From NCBI RefSeq assembly GCF_001955535.1, contig NZ_MPVN01000001.1, positions 1,674,001 to 1,738,000 on the forward strand: DNA of 64,000 nucleotides. Direction: 5' to 3'. A model generated the notes under the pieces. It had not been told where the DNA came from, did no database searches, and saw only the letters and a program-made list of their open reading frames with translations. The number at the start of each line of letters is the position of its first letter. Position 1 is the stretch's first letter. Source of the stretch: Paenibacillus sp. FSL H7-0326 (lineage in GTDB: Bacteria > Bacillota > Bacilli > Paenibacillales > Paenibacillaceae). Shown here piece by piece: positions 27,718-35,754 of the stretch. The position numbers and the translations under genes were made by a program.

Positions 27718-28143
27718 TTAATCCTGATCCATCGTGTCAAAATCAACCTTTGTAACGAGCAGCTTCCGGCGCTTCTCGGCCCGCTCTTCGACCAGCATTT
27801 GCTGCTCCTTCTGCAGAAGAGCTTCCCAATGCGCTGTTTCTTCCAGCTCTGCCGAATAGGCTGCATCGATCACTGCAAGATGATATGCTGCTTCGCTCTC
27901 CTCGCCTCTGACAAGACCGATACCGATGGATTCGCCTACCTTGACCTTGCATTCCGTTACAAGCACTTCACCCAGGTAAAAAAGACTTTGCTTCGCAGTC
28001 TCCCGTACCTTCACCATTACAAGTCCCGGATTCGGTTCTTCAATGATGCTTGTCCCATATTTGTTCACAATTTCATCCGCCAATGACTTCATTAATGCAG
28101 GCGGTCTGCTGATGAGTATCTCTGTCCTCTGCTTCCTTTTCAT
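27718..28143 (-). CDS. phnG: C-P lyase core subunit PhnG
   Basis: 141 residues from ATG 28143 with TTGGAGG upstream; the open frame extends into phnF but that part is not family-like. Motifs: NPGLVMVKVRETAKQSLFYLGEVLVTEC and GLVRGEESEAAYHLAVIDAAY. Part of the PhnGHIJ core. Length is near the E. coli protein (about 150). A 38-bp gap separates it from phnF and 12 bp from phnH. Confidence 0.92.
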   Translation of the reverse strand: MKRKQRTEILISRPPALMKSLADEIVNKYGTSIIEEPNPGLVMVKVRETAKQSLFYLGEVLVTECKVKVGESIGIGLVRGEESEAAYHLAVIDAAYSAELEETAHWEALLQKEQQMLVEERAEKRRKLLVTKVDFDTMDQD

Positions 28144-28181
28144 AATGAGCCTCCAATCTCGTCGAGCCGGCAATGGCTGAA

Positions 28182-28883
28182 TTAGATGACATAAGTAAAT
28201 GAATCTCCCCTGTACATAATTTTGCTGACTTCCAGCGTTTGTCCCGATTCCTTGTCTACGCAAGCCGATTCCAGCACCAGCAAAGGGATCAAGCTGGAGC
28301 ATTCCAGCAGTTCCCGCTCAAGCTTGTTCGGATAAGTTAGCCGTAATTGTGTCTGACGGGATTGAAACACGCTATATCCTTTGCTCTGGTAGTATTGAAA
28401 CATCGAGGCAAGCTCTCTGCCGATACGCCCGATATCAGGAAACCGGGTCTCTGACACGTATGAGCTGTGCAAGGCGAGGGGCTGACCCTCTATCAATCTG
28501 AGCCGGTCTATTCGATACACATTTTCATGCTCCGAGGCTTGAAGCATTTCATATATTTTGTGATTGAACTCTACTTTTTCGCACAAAATATTTCTTGATT
28601 GATAGTCGAAGCCCATCTCAATCATTTTCTGGCTGAAGCTTTTATCCGAGTTAAGTACCAGTGGAATCTGCTGATGCCTGTCCCTGACAAAGCTGCCTTT
28701 GCCCTGTATAGAGTAGATATATTCCAGCTCCTGCAGTCTCTGATAGGCCTTGCGGGCCGTGATACGGGGAACCTTCATCCTGTCCGCAATCTCATTCTCG
28801 GATGGGAGCTTATCATGCGGCTCATACCTTCCCGATTGAATGCTTGAAACGAAATAATCCATAATTTCCATCTCATCCGACAT
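28182..28883 (-). CDS. phnF: PhnF-type GntR/HutC transcriptional regulator
   Basis: 233 residues. A winged helix-turn-helix at 1-75 (KLPSENEIADRMKVPRITARKAYQRL, then GKGSFV) is followed by a UTRA ligand domain (IDRLRLIEGQPLALHSSYV; TLEVSKIMYRGDSFTYVI). HutC-type regulators in phn loci (PhnF) usually repress the operon until a phosphonate-related ligand or phosphate stress relieves it. It sits as the second gene of the operon, so autoregulation is likely. AGGAGGG lies upstream. Confidence 0.85.
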   Translation of the reverse strand: MSDEMEIMDYFVSSIQSGRYEPHDKLPSENEIADRMKVPRITARKAYQRLQELEYIYSIQGKGSFVRDRHQQIPLVLNSDKSFSQKMIEMGFDYQSRNILCEKVEFNHKIYEMLQASEHENVYRIDRLRLIEGQPLALHSSYVSETRFPDIGRIGRELASMFQYYQSKGYSVFQSRQTQLRLTYPNKLERELLECSSLIPLLVLESACVDKESGQTLEVSKIMYRGDSFTYVI

Positions 28884-28900
28884 TCCGGCATTCCCTCCTG

Positions 28901-29782
28901 TTATCGTATAATCAGATCAGGCCCTGAGTTGTGAAGATTCCTTTTGCTGGCCTTGATTGCCGCTACTGTATCCATCCCTGGACTTTTGCTGCCGAGGCGC
29001 ACTTCCTTCTCACCATAAAAGCCATGAAAATCAGATCCGCCAGACATAAATAGTCCGTGCTCTTCAGCGAGCTGTGTGACTCGCTTCTCGTCTTCCGGTC
29101 CATGCAGCGGATGCAGTCTCTCTATCCCCTGCAGGCCATAAGACACGAGCTCAGGAACGATATCGTAGCTGTCGTACTGACCCGGATGAGCTAATACCGG
29201 AACGCCTCCCGCCTGCAAAATCGTGTTTACCGCGTCCTGCGCACTGGCATATTCCATCGGCATGTAGGCAATGCCTGGAGCTTCTCCATTGCTTCCACGG
29301 GAGAACAACGTTTTATACAGCCCGCCATAGATCGAGTCTGTATAGCCTGCATCAATCAGCGCATGCATAATATGCTGCTTATAGACACCGGTTCCGCCTG
29401 CTGCATACTCCAGCACCTGTTCCCAAGTAATGCGATATCCGTTAGCTGCGAGAACATTGACTGCCCGTCTGCAGCCCTCATGTCTCCGCTCGATCAGCGG
29501 CTGGCACAGCTCGGCGATGCCCTCGTCAGCCGGTTGTACCATATAGCCCAATATGTGAACCCGACGATGTCTTGTATAATCGTAGGCCGATATTTCAATT
29601 CCGGGTATGACTTCTATCCCTTTCTCAGTGCCTCGGAGGATCATTTCACTGAGACCTGAAGTTGTGTCATGATTCGTTATTGCTAGACAAGTGACATGCT
29701 CTTGCTCAGCCAGCTCAAGTACTTCCTCGAAAGTACAGGAGCCATCCGAAATCCGGGTGTGACAGTGCAATTCCACCTTCAT
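28901..29782 (-). CDS. PHP-domain phosphodiesterase, likely PhnPP-type (5-phosphoribosyl 1,2-cyclic phosphate to ribose 5-phosphate)
   Basis: 293 residues. PHP metal-ligand motifs are intact: H6/H8/D13 in ELHCHTRISDG, H38-D39 in TNHD, E63 in PGIEISA, VLAHPG, and GSDFHG near the C-terminus. It is the first gene of the C-P lyase run, only 17 bp from phnF. The locus lacks phnP and phnN. A PHP-family enzyme (PhnPP, characterised from Eggerthella lenta) hydrolyses both ester bonds of the PhnJ product, yielding ribose 5-phosphate and phosphate and so bypassing PhnP and PhnN. Assigning that role here is inference from context; a general nucleotide phosphatase (YciV-like) is the alternative. Confidence 0.78.
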   Translation of the reverse strand: MKVELHCHTRISDGSCTFEEVLELAEQEHVTCLAITNHDTTSGLSEMILRGTEKGIEVIPGIEISAYDYTRHRRVHILGYMVQPADEGIAELCQPLIERRHEGCRRAVNVLAANGYRITWEQVLEYAAGGTGVYKQHIMHALIDAGYTDSIYGGLYKTLFSRGSNGEAPGIAYMPMEYASAQDAVNTILQAGGVPVLAHPGQYDSYDIVPELVSYGLQGIERLHPLHGPEDEKRVTQLAEEHGLFMSGGSDFHGFYGEKEVRLGSKSPGMDTVAAIKASKRNLHNSGPDLIIR

Positions 29783-29861
29783 TTAGCGAACCTCCATTGG
29801 TTAAGGATCTCTCTTTACGGACCTAGTCTAACTTGATGCCAAGTGCACATGGTCATAGCAG

Positions 29862-29888
29862 TGTAAACTTCAGGTTAAGTTTTGTTAG
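29862..29888 (-). promoter_or_regulatory. Candidate PhoP box (three half-sites) before the C-P lyase operon
   Basis: On the minus strand the half-sites are CTAACA (29888-29883), TTAACC (29878-29873) and TTTACA (29867-29862). They are spaced 10 and 11 bp start to start, as in Bacillus PhoP boxes (TTAACA-like repeats every 11 bp). The array lies 80 bp before the first gene. By established knowledge C-P lyase genes belong to the phosphate-starvation regulon. Confidence 0.55.
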
Positions 29889-29910
29889 ATTTGTTGCTTT
29901 TCAAGTGAGA

Positions 29911-29947
29911 AAAACCCTGCCGATTTGATTGAAATCAGCAGGGTTTT
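29911..29947 (-). terminator. Terminator after the YwaF-like gene
   Basis: Arms AAAACCCTGC / GCAGGGTTTT with an inner GATT/AATC stem. On the minus strand it is followed by TTTTT, 29 bp beyond the gene's stop. Confidence 0.85.
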
Positions 29948-29975
29948 CCTTGCGTTACATTGTTTTCCTGTTTTA

Positions 29976-30746
29976 TTAGAGCGATACATGATCCTTGCTT
30001 ACCGCCTTGCCTGCGGCTCGTGATGGAAGATAGAAGAAGACGATATACATCATGGTGAATAACACGAATGCGACCCATTCTTCGACAAGAATATAGTAGG
30101 GATAGGGTCCGAGCATATCTAATATAGAAGGTGACTCCGGCTTGTGGGACAGGAACATATAATTTGCCCCGAATACTTGATTGAAGCACCACACGATGCC
30201 AGCAATGAGATTAAGCAGCAGCATGGAGAGCGGAACCGAGGTTATTGTCAGCCTGACCTGCTCAATCCAGGTCATATATAACGCGGCAGCGATAATAGAA
30301 CCATGCGCGATGAAGAATTGTATAAATCGAAAATGAGGAAATGTATATACCAAATCAGGCGTTATCAGTGCAGCCAGCGCACCGCAGATTCCAGCATAGA
30401 ACACAATTATGTACAGAACGCGATTTCGGGTCACCAGCATAACACATGATAGAAGAAGCGTAATACTGCATAGCTCCAGCGGCAGCGTGTAAGCCGGATC
30501 CCATAGATCATAGATCTGATACCACGCTTCAAGCATGAGCTGCGATAGAAGCAGCAATGCCAGTAATATGTAGCGCAGTGTTTTTCTAGCCGATTCGGAG
30601 CTCCTCAGCTTCTGTCGATACATAAACATCGCGAGCAGAAGAACAATAAGGACAGCCACTGCTCCTGCATGAGCAAGAGACATAAATTCAAACCTCGGTG
30701 CATTATAAGGATTGAAGATGGATAGGTCAGCAAAAATGGTATGCAC
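29976..30746 (-). CDS. YwaF/TIGR02206-type integral membrane protein
   Basis: 256 residues with 7 likely spans, beginning at GTG 30746 (AGGAGAG upstream). Family marks are FEFMSLAHAGAV near the N-terminus, LEAWYQIYDLWDPAYTLPLELCSITLLLS, and FIQFFIAHGSIIAAALYMTW. The PLELCS and FF.H patterns are typical of the YwaF/TIGR02206 family, of unknown function. It is transcribed away from the MarR gene and has its own terminator. Confidence 0.75.
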   Translation of the reverse strand: MHTIFADLSIFNPYNAPRFEFMSLAHAGAVAVLIVLLLAMFMYRQKLRSSESARKTLRYILLALLLLSQLMLEAWYQIYDLWDPAYTLPLELCSITLLLSCVMLVTRNRVLYIIVFYAGICGALAALITPDLVYTFPHFRFIQFFIAHGSIIAAALYMTWIEQVRLTITSVPLSMLLLNLIAGIVWCFNQVFGANYMFLSHKPESPSILDMLGPYPYYILVEEWVAFVLFTMMYIVFFYLPSRAAGKAVSKDHVSL

Positions 30747-30859
30747 GAATCTCTCCTCTTCCTTTCGAGAATAAAGTTTATTCGATCATAATGGATCTCT
30801 ATGAGGATGAACAGCCATCATATAGAAGAAACTCATCAAATTTAACATAAAAAAGACAG

Positions 30860-30914
30860 TTGACAGATCATCAGTTTAACTATAAACTGATGATAATAAG
30901 TTTAGTGCTAAACT
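30860..30914 (+). promoter_or_regulatory. Promoter with two palindromic operators for the MarR-dioxygenase unit
   Basis: A TTGACA (30860-30865) is followed at 17 bp by TAAACT (30883-30888). Covering this spacer and the -10 is a perfect palindrome, ATCATCAGTTTA-N4-TAAACTGATGAT (30867-30894). A second one, AGTTTAG-TG-CTAAACT (30899-30914), shares the AGTTTA core. Both lie before the MarR gene, whose product probably binds them. Confidence 0.65.
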
Positions 30915-30941
30915 CAATATTTATTGAAAGAGGGACTCCGA

Positions 30942-31388
30942 ATGAATGAAGCAAACTTCACTCCTCCCCACTTGTCTAAACCGGAAGAACGGCTCGGTCT
31001 GCTGCTATGGTTCAGGCTGTCCCGCATCTATAACCATAACATCCGGGAAAATAATCAGCATTTAAAGGCCTGGAATTTATCAACAGCTCAATTCGACGTC
31101 CTTGTTCAGGTGGGCACCGAAGAGCGGATGTCACAGCAGGAGCTGGCGAACAAGCTGCTTGTTACCAAGGGTAATATTACTCAGCTATTGAGTAAAATGG
31201 AGGATCTAGGACTGATCCAGCGGGAAACAGACTGGAAGACCAAATATGTATCCCTTACCGATCAAGGCAGAGCATTATATGACGAGGTTGTACCTGCACA
31301 AGAGCAATTCCAAGCATCCCAATTCAGCAAACTAAGCAAAGACGAGCGCAAGGAGCTGCTTAAGCTGCTCAAGAAGCTGCAAGACTAA
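30942..31388 (+). CDS. MarR-family regulator (MhqR-like)
   Basis: 148 residues from ATG 30942 (GAGGG 7 nt upstream). The winged-helix core is clear: WNLSTAQFDVLVQVG, MSQQELANKLLVTKGNITQLLSKMEDLGLI, then the wing DWKTKYVSLTDQGRAL. It is followed by a ring-cleaving dioxygenase gene 59 bp later. In B. subtilis MhqR represses mhqNOP-type dioxygenases against quinones, so this is likely the same scheme (inference). No conserved sensing cysteine is obvious in the protein. Confidence 0.85.
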   Translation: MNEANFTPPHLSKPEERLGLLLWFRLSRIYNHNIRENNQHLKAWNLSTAQFDVLVQVGTEERMSQQELANKLLVTKGNITQLLSKMEDLGLIQRETDWKTKYVSLTDQGRALYDEVVPAQEQFQASQFSKLSKDERKELLKLLKKLQD

Positions 31389-31447
31389 CTGCCAATCCAG
31401 GCGGATTTTTTATAAAACTACGATATAAATTATAGGGAGGTTTTCTT

Positions 31448-32434
31448 ATGACGGAACTCGCTGCAATCAAAGGAATCCATCACGTATCTGCACTTACAGC
31501 CAAAGCACCAGAAAACTTCGAATTTTACACCAAGACCCTGGGCCTTCGTCTCATCAAAAAAACGGTAAATCAAGACGACAACTCAATGTACCATCTCTTC
31601 TATGGTGATGAAAAAGGAAATCCCGGTACCGAGCTGACCTTCTTCGAAATGCCAAATGCAGGACAGACCCGGACAGGGACAAACAGTATTTCGGCAACCT
31701 CGCTCCGTGTACCCAGCGATGCCTCCCTTACGTATTGGAAGCAGCGCTTTGAGGAGCTCGAGGTCGATCATGATGAGATCGTGGAACGTGCAGGACGCAA
31801 GACGCTGGCATTTCGTGATTTTGAACAACAGCGCCTCATTCTTGTCTCCGATGAGCATAATGAAGGGGTCGCCGGCGGAGTACCTTGGGAGAAGAGTATC
31901 ATTCCTCAGGAGCACGCCATTGTAGGACTCGGACCGGTACAGCTGACAGTGGAACAAGGCGAGCATACTGCAGCTGTGCTGATCGAGGTGCTGGGTTTCC
32001 GTCACAAAGGCAGCTATCCTTCTTCTGTTCCTAGTCAGCCGGATATTGAAGTGTACGAGGTTGGTGAAGGCGGCAGCGGCACGGAAATTCATGTTGAAGA
32101 AAGAACCGATCTGCCGGTTGAACGCCCCGGACGCGGAAGTGTACACCATGTAGCACTGCGTGTAGAGAATGAAGAGCAATTGAAGGCGTGGATCCCTCGC
32201 ATCAACAGCTATGGCTTTCCAAATTCCGGATTTGTGGATCGATTCTATTTCAGATCCCTGTACTTCCGTGAAGGCAACCGCATCCTCTTCGAGCTGGCTA
32301 CGGACGGCCCGGGCTTTGATACGGATGAGGACCTTCTTCATCTGGGAGAATCTCTGGCCCTTCCGCCTTTCCTTGAAGAAAGACGCAGTGTGATTGAGAA
32401 AATGCTGAAACCGCTGGATACTAAACAATCTTAA
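31448..32434 (+). CDS. Ring-cleaving dioxygenase of the vicinal-oxygen-chelate fold (MhqO/MhqA-like)
   Basis: 328 residues; GGGAGG precedes the ATG. Two glyoxalase-type modules: the first begins IKGIHHVSALTAKAPENFEFYTKTLGLRL, the second includes GRGSVHHVALRV and ends RILFELATDGPGFDTDE. Metal ligands are His in HHV twice and Glu in LFELATDGPGF. Proteins of this type (MhqO, MhqA, MhqE) protect against hydroquinones and are controlled by MhqR. The gene is in a two-gene unit with its likely MarR repressor and ends at a terminator. Confidence 0.88.
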   Translation: MTELAAIKGIHHVSALTAKAPENFEFYTKTLGLRLIKKTVNQDDNSMYHLFYGDEKGNPGTELTFFEMPNAGQTRTGTNSISATSLRVPSDASLTYWKQRFEELEVDHDEIVERAGRKTLAFRDFEQQRLILVSDEHNEGVAGGVPWEKSIIPQEHAIVGLGPVQLTVEQGEHTAAVLIEVLGFRHKGSYPSSVPSQPDIEVYEVGEGGSGTEIHVEERTDLPVERPGRGSVHHVALRVENEEQLKAWIPRINSYGFPNSGFVDRFYFRSLYFREGNRILFELATDGPGFDTDEDLLHLGESLALPPFLEERRSVIEKMLKPLDTKQS

Positions 32435-32448
32435 AGCCAATAAACCAC

Positions 32449-32489
32449 GGCACAGTAACCATAGATACATATGGTTACTGTGCCTTTTT
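32449..32489 (+). terminator. Rho-independent terminator
   Basis: Arms GGCACAGTAACC / GGTTACTGTGCC (12 bp) followed by TTTTT, 14 bp past the dioxygenase stop. The remaining 32490-32718 region holds the aspartase promoter region, without a clear operator. Confidence 0.9.
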
Positions 32490-32718
32490 ATGTATCATAC
32501 TGTCTCTCCTCTGTAGACATCTTATTTTCATCGAGTAAACACCTATTCCTGTCCAATTCACTGTTCACTGCATATACTAATTTGGAACAAAGTGGACCCT
32601 ATCTGCTTTTTCGTGAAAATCTTGGATACTTTGAGGTATACTAGTAGTGCTTGTTCGCAATCCAGCTATGTGCACCCGGCAAGCACATCATAACCGTTTC
32701 CTATTGGAGGGAATAAAA

Positions 32719-34140
32719 GTGTCAGGATTAATTAGAACTGAAAAAGATTTTATCGGCGAAAAAGCCATCCCCGAAAATGCCTACTATGGTATCCAAACGA
32801 TGCGCGCCGTCGAGAATTTCCCGATCACAGGAGTTCCTATTGAAAAGGAATTGATCACTGCATTAGCTGCCGTCAAAAAAGCCGCCGCTGCTGCCAACAT
32901 GGATTTAAAAATGCTTCCTCAGCCGATCGGAAGTGCCATCATTACCGCTGCTGAAGAAGTCATGCAAGGCCAGCACCTTGATCATTTCATCGTCGACTCC
33001 ATTCAAGGCGGTGCCGGCACCTCGATCAATATGAATATGAATGAAGTTCTCGCAAATCGCGGCCTCGAGCTGCTTAATCAGAATAAAGGCGACTACTTCC
33101 ATTGCAATCCTAACAATCATGTAAATATGTCGCAATCGACCAATGATGCCATTCCAACCGCTCTCCGTATTGCAGCTTATCGCCTAAGTGAGCATCTGCT
33201 GGGTACGATGAAGGAGCTCGCGGAGGGTTTTAAACGCAAGGAGAAGGAATTTGATGACGTCGTCAAAGTCGGTCGTACCCATCTTCAGGATGCCGTTCCA
33301 ATTAAGCTCGGACAAGAATTTGGCGCTTATGCGAGAGTACTCGCTCGTGATATCGAACGGCTGGATCATGCAACCAAACGTCTTCTCTCTATCAATCTTG
33401 GAGCGACTGCTGTTGGTACAGGACTAAACGCCAAAGTTGAATATATCGAAAAGGTCACCAGTCATCTGGCACAAATCACCGGACTCCCCCTTTATACGGC
33501 AGAGGATTTGGTGGATGCTACCCAAAATACAGACAGTTATCTTGAACTCTCGGCAGCACTCAAGGTCTGTGCCGTGAACATGTCCAAGATCTGCAATGAT
33601 ATTCGTATGATGGCTTCAGGACCAAGAGCGGGATTCTCCGAGCTGCTCCTGCCGCCAAGACAACCAGGTTCCTCTATTATGCCAGGCAAGGTGAACCCGG
33701 TCATGGCCGAAGTGATGAACCAGATCTCGTTCCAGATCATCGGTAACGATCATACCATTGCGCTGGCCTGTGAAGCAGGTCAATTCGAGCTGAATGTCAT
33801 GGGACCGGTCATCGCCTTTAATCTGCTTCAATCTCTGAAAATCATGAATAATGGCATGAGTGCCTTCCATGACTTCCTGGTGAAGGATTTAGAGGCAAAT
33901 CGTAAACGGATCAAAGAAGTGCTCGATCAAAGCTTCAGCATGATTACTGCACTCAATCCACATCTCGGATATGATGTAGCGGCCGGTGTCATTAAGGAAG
34001 CTCTGCGTACAGGCTCCACCATTACCGCGATTATTCTGGAACGCGGACTGCTGACCCTGGAGGAGCTGGATGAAATTCTTCATCCTGAACAAATGACGAC
34101 ACCCGGTATTGCCGGAGAACGTTTCCTGCATATGAATTAA
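32719..34140 (+). CDS. aspA: Aspartate ammonia-lyase
   Basis: 473 residues from GTG 32719, chosen for GGAGGG 7 nt upstream; the frame is open further but the family start (RTEKDFIGEKAIPENAYYGIQTMRA) fits this position. The fumarase/aspartase signature GSSIMPGKVNP is present, as are GGAGTSINMNMNEV, VNMSQSTNDA and KVGRTHLQDA. It converts L-aspartate to fumarate and ammonia. Aspartase and fumarase share these motifs; length and the YYGIQTMRAVENFPI start favour AspA. It has its own terminator. Confidence 0.92.
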   Translation: MSGLIRTEKDFIGEKAIPENAYYGIQTMRAVENFPITGVPIEKELITALAAVKKAAAAANMDLKMLPQPIGSAIITAAEEVMQGQHLDHFIVDSIQGGAGTSINMNMNEVLANRGLELLNQNKGDYFHCNPNNHVNMSQSTNDAIPTALRIAAYRLSEHLLGTMKELAEGFKRKEKEFDDVVKVGRTHLQDAVPIKLGQEFGAYARVLARDIERLDHATKRLLSINLGATAVGTGLNAKVEYIEKVTSHLAQITGLPLYTAEDLVDATQNTDSYLELSAALKVCAVNMSKICNDIRMMASGPRAGFSELLLPPRQPGSSIMPGKVNPVMAEVMNQISFQIIGNDHTIALACEAGQFELNVMGPVIAFNLLQSLKIMNNGMSAFHDFLVKDLEANRKRIKEVLDQSFSMITALNPHLGYDVAAGVIKEALRTGSTITAIILERGLLTLEELDEILHPEQMTTPGIAGERFLHMN

Positions 34141-34152
34141 TTCAAGTCGAAC

Positions 34153-34188
34153 AAGCCGTGTTCTCACCTTGCGAGAATACGGCTTTTT
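34153..34188 (+). terminator. Rho-independent terminator after aspA
   Basis: Arms AGCCGTGTTCTC / GAGAATACGGCT with one mismatch, then TTTTT; 12 bp past the stop codon. Confidence 0.85.
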
Positions 34189-34258
34189 CCGTGTAGAATT
34201 GTTATTTAACCCCTCTTCTCCCCATACATATGATTAGGAGAGAAGGGAGATATTGCCC

Positions 34259-35182
34259 ATGATAACCACGAACGAGCTGTATCGAAAAACGTTACTTACG
34301 ATTGCCGGCAATCCACGTATTGAACGGCTTACGATAAAATACGGAAAATCGCTCGCGAGACGATTTATTGCCAGTGAACACTTGGATGGTGCTCTTACGG
34401 AAGTGCGGAAACTAAATGAAATTGGAATCATGGCTACGCTGGATCATCTTGGCGAGGGCATTCAGGAGCTGGAACAGGCAACAGGCTACCGGGATGAGTA
34501 CATTCGTCTCATCGAAGGGATATCGAAGAGCAAGGTTCAATCCAACGTTTCTTTGAAACCAACCCAGATGGGGCTCGCGCTGGATCCGGAAGCATGCTAT
34601 CAGAATATTCGGGCTGTCGCTCGCGAGGCTAAGTATCATCGTAATTTTGTCAGGATTGATATGGAGGATTCGCCTTACACTGAAGCGACTCTTCAAATCG
34701 TTGAGAGACTTCATCGCGAGGGGCTCACCAATGTCGGTACTGTAATCCAGGCCTATCTGTTTCGGACGGAAGCGGATGTACAGCATTGTATTGAGCACCA
34801 TATTCCACTTCGCCTGGTTAAGGGCGCCTACAAAGAACCTGCCGCTATTGCTTATCAAAATGCAAAGGATGTGCGCAGCCAGTTTGAGCGCATCATTCAG
34901 CTGCATCTGGATCAGGACGTTTATACGGCAATTGCTTCGCATGATGATCGGATCATTCAATTTACGAAGAGATACGCAGCGGAGCATAGCATTTCCAAGG
35001 AACGATTTGAATTTCAGATGCTCTACGGGCTGAGAATGCAGGAACAAGAACGGCTGGCGGCCGAAGGTTATCGGGTAAGATGCTATGTACCCTATGGGAC
35101 GATGTGGTACCCGTATTATACGAGGCGGCTTGCGGAGAAGCCGGGCAATCTAATGCTGGTGTTGAAGAATATGGGCAGGTGA
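34259..35182 (+). CDS. Proline dehydrogenase (monofunctional, PutB/FadM type)
   Basis: 307 residues from ATG 34259 (AAGGGAG 9 nt upstream). The PRODH barrel motifs are seen: ATLDHLGEGI, VSLKPTQMGLALD, VRIDMEDSPYTEATL, GTVIQAYLFRTEAD, RLVKGAYKEP, FEFQMLYGLR and RVRCYVPYGTMWYPYYTRRLAEKP. It oxidises proline to delta1-pyrroline-5-carboxylate with FAD, at the membrane face. No P5C dehydrogenase gene is adjacent. Next to aspartase it fits an amino-acid utilisation region. Confidence 0.9.
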   Translation: MITTNELYRKTLLTIAGNPRIERLTIKYGKSLARRFIASEHLDGALTEVRKLNEIGIMATLDHLGEGIQELEQATGYRDEYIRLIEGISKSKVQSNVSLKPTQMGLALDPEACYQNIRAVAREAKYHRNFVRIDMEDSPYTEATLQIVERLHREGLTNVGTVIQAYLFRTEADVQHCIEHHIPLRLVKGAYKEPAAIAYQNAKDVRSQFERIIQLHLDQDVYTAIASHDDRIIQFTKRYAAEHSISKERFEFQMLYGLRMQEQERLAAEGYRVRCYVPYGTMWYPYYTRRLAEKPGNLMLVLKNMGR

Positions 35183-35236
35183 GAGTAGTTCTGGAAGGGC
35201 TTGCCGTAGGGCTCTGTAAGCGAAAAGAAACTTGCC

Positions 35237-35469
35237 GGCTGGCCTTGGAGGCTCTATAAGCGAATGTTCGTCCGATCGTTCTTGGATTGGAAAGCTTTGA
35301 ATTATTCTCAGCGGTATTCTTTCCAATCCAAATACGAACGCTGTCGCTTCTACCGAATCATTTCGCTTACTGAGCCTGGGGGCCAGCTGGCTGATTGAGC
35401 CCTTCCCTATTCTTCACTTGGGGGATGGGCTTGTTAGGTGTCCGATGTTCTTATTTCATCGGACTCTTT
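35237..35469. repeat. Intergenic repeat unit R1 (pair with R2)
   Basis: First of two near-identical 233-bp units in a 572-bp gap. Internal plan: GGCTGGCC, then AAGCGAATGTTCG, core GATCGTTCTTGGATTGG pairing with CCAATCCAA about 25 bp on, ACGAACGCTGTCGCTTCT and TTCGCTTA. These are followed by two hairpins: GAGCCC... with its partner, and GTCCGATG / CATCGGAC then TCTTT. A degenerate partial copy precedes it (35197-35236). Not coding. Confidence 0.85.
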
Positions 35470-35518
35470 GGCTTGGAGAGCTCGCTGGGGCTTAATCTGG
35501 AAGTGGAAAGATGGCTGT

Positions 35519-35750
35519 GGCTGGCCTGGGGGGGCTCTATAAGCGAATGTTCGTCCGATCGTTCTTGGATTGGAAAGCTTTGAATTATTCTCAGCGGTAT
35601 TCTTTCCAATCCAAATACGAACGCTGTCGCTTCTACCGAATCATTTCGCTTACTGAGCCTGGGGGCCAGCTGGCTGATTGAGCCCTTCCCTATTCTTCAC
35701 TTGGGGAAGGGCTCGTTAGTGTCCGATGTTCTTATTTCATCGGACTCTTT
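35519..35750. repeat. Intergenic repeat unit R2
   Basis: Repeats R1 almost base for base, shifted by about 282 bp, with a 49-bp unrelated spacer between. The first hairpin (GAGCCCTTCCC / GGGGAAGGGCTC) is better paired here than in R1. The unit ends 5 bp before the stop codon of the minus-strand lipoprotein gene and may supply its terminator. Confidence 0.85.
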
Positions 35751-35754
35751 ACTT

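Noticed and set aside
31583..32470. 295-codon minus-strand frame
   Set aside because: Antisense to the well-identified dioxygenase; no motif and no ribosome site.
35197..35750. CRISPR array or insertion sequence
   Set aside because: Units are over 200 bp, with a spacer of unrelated size and no cas genes; no transposase frame or clear terminal repeats with target duplication were seen.
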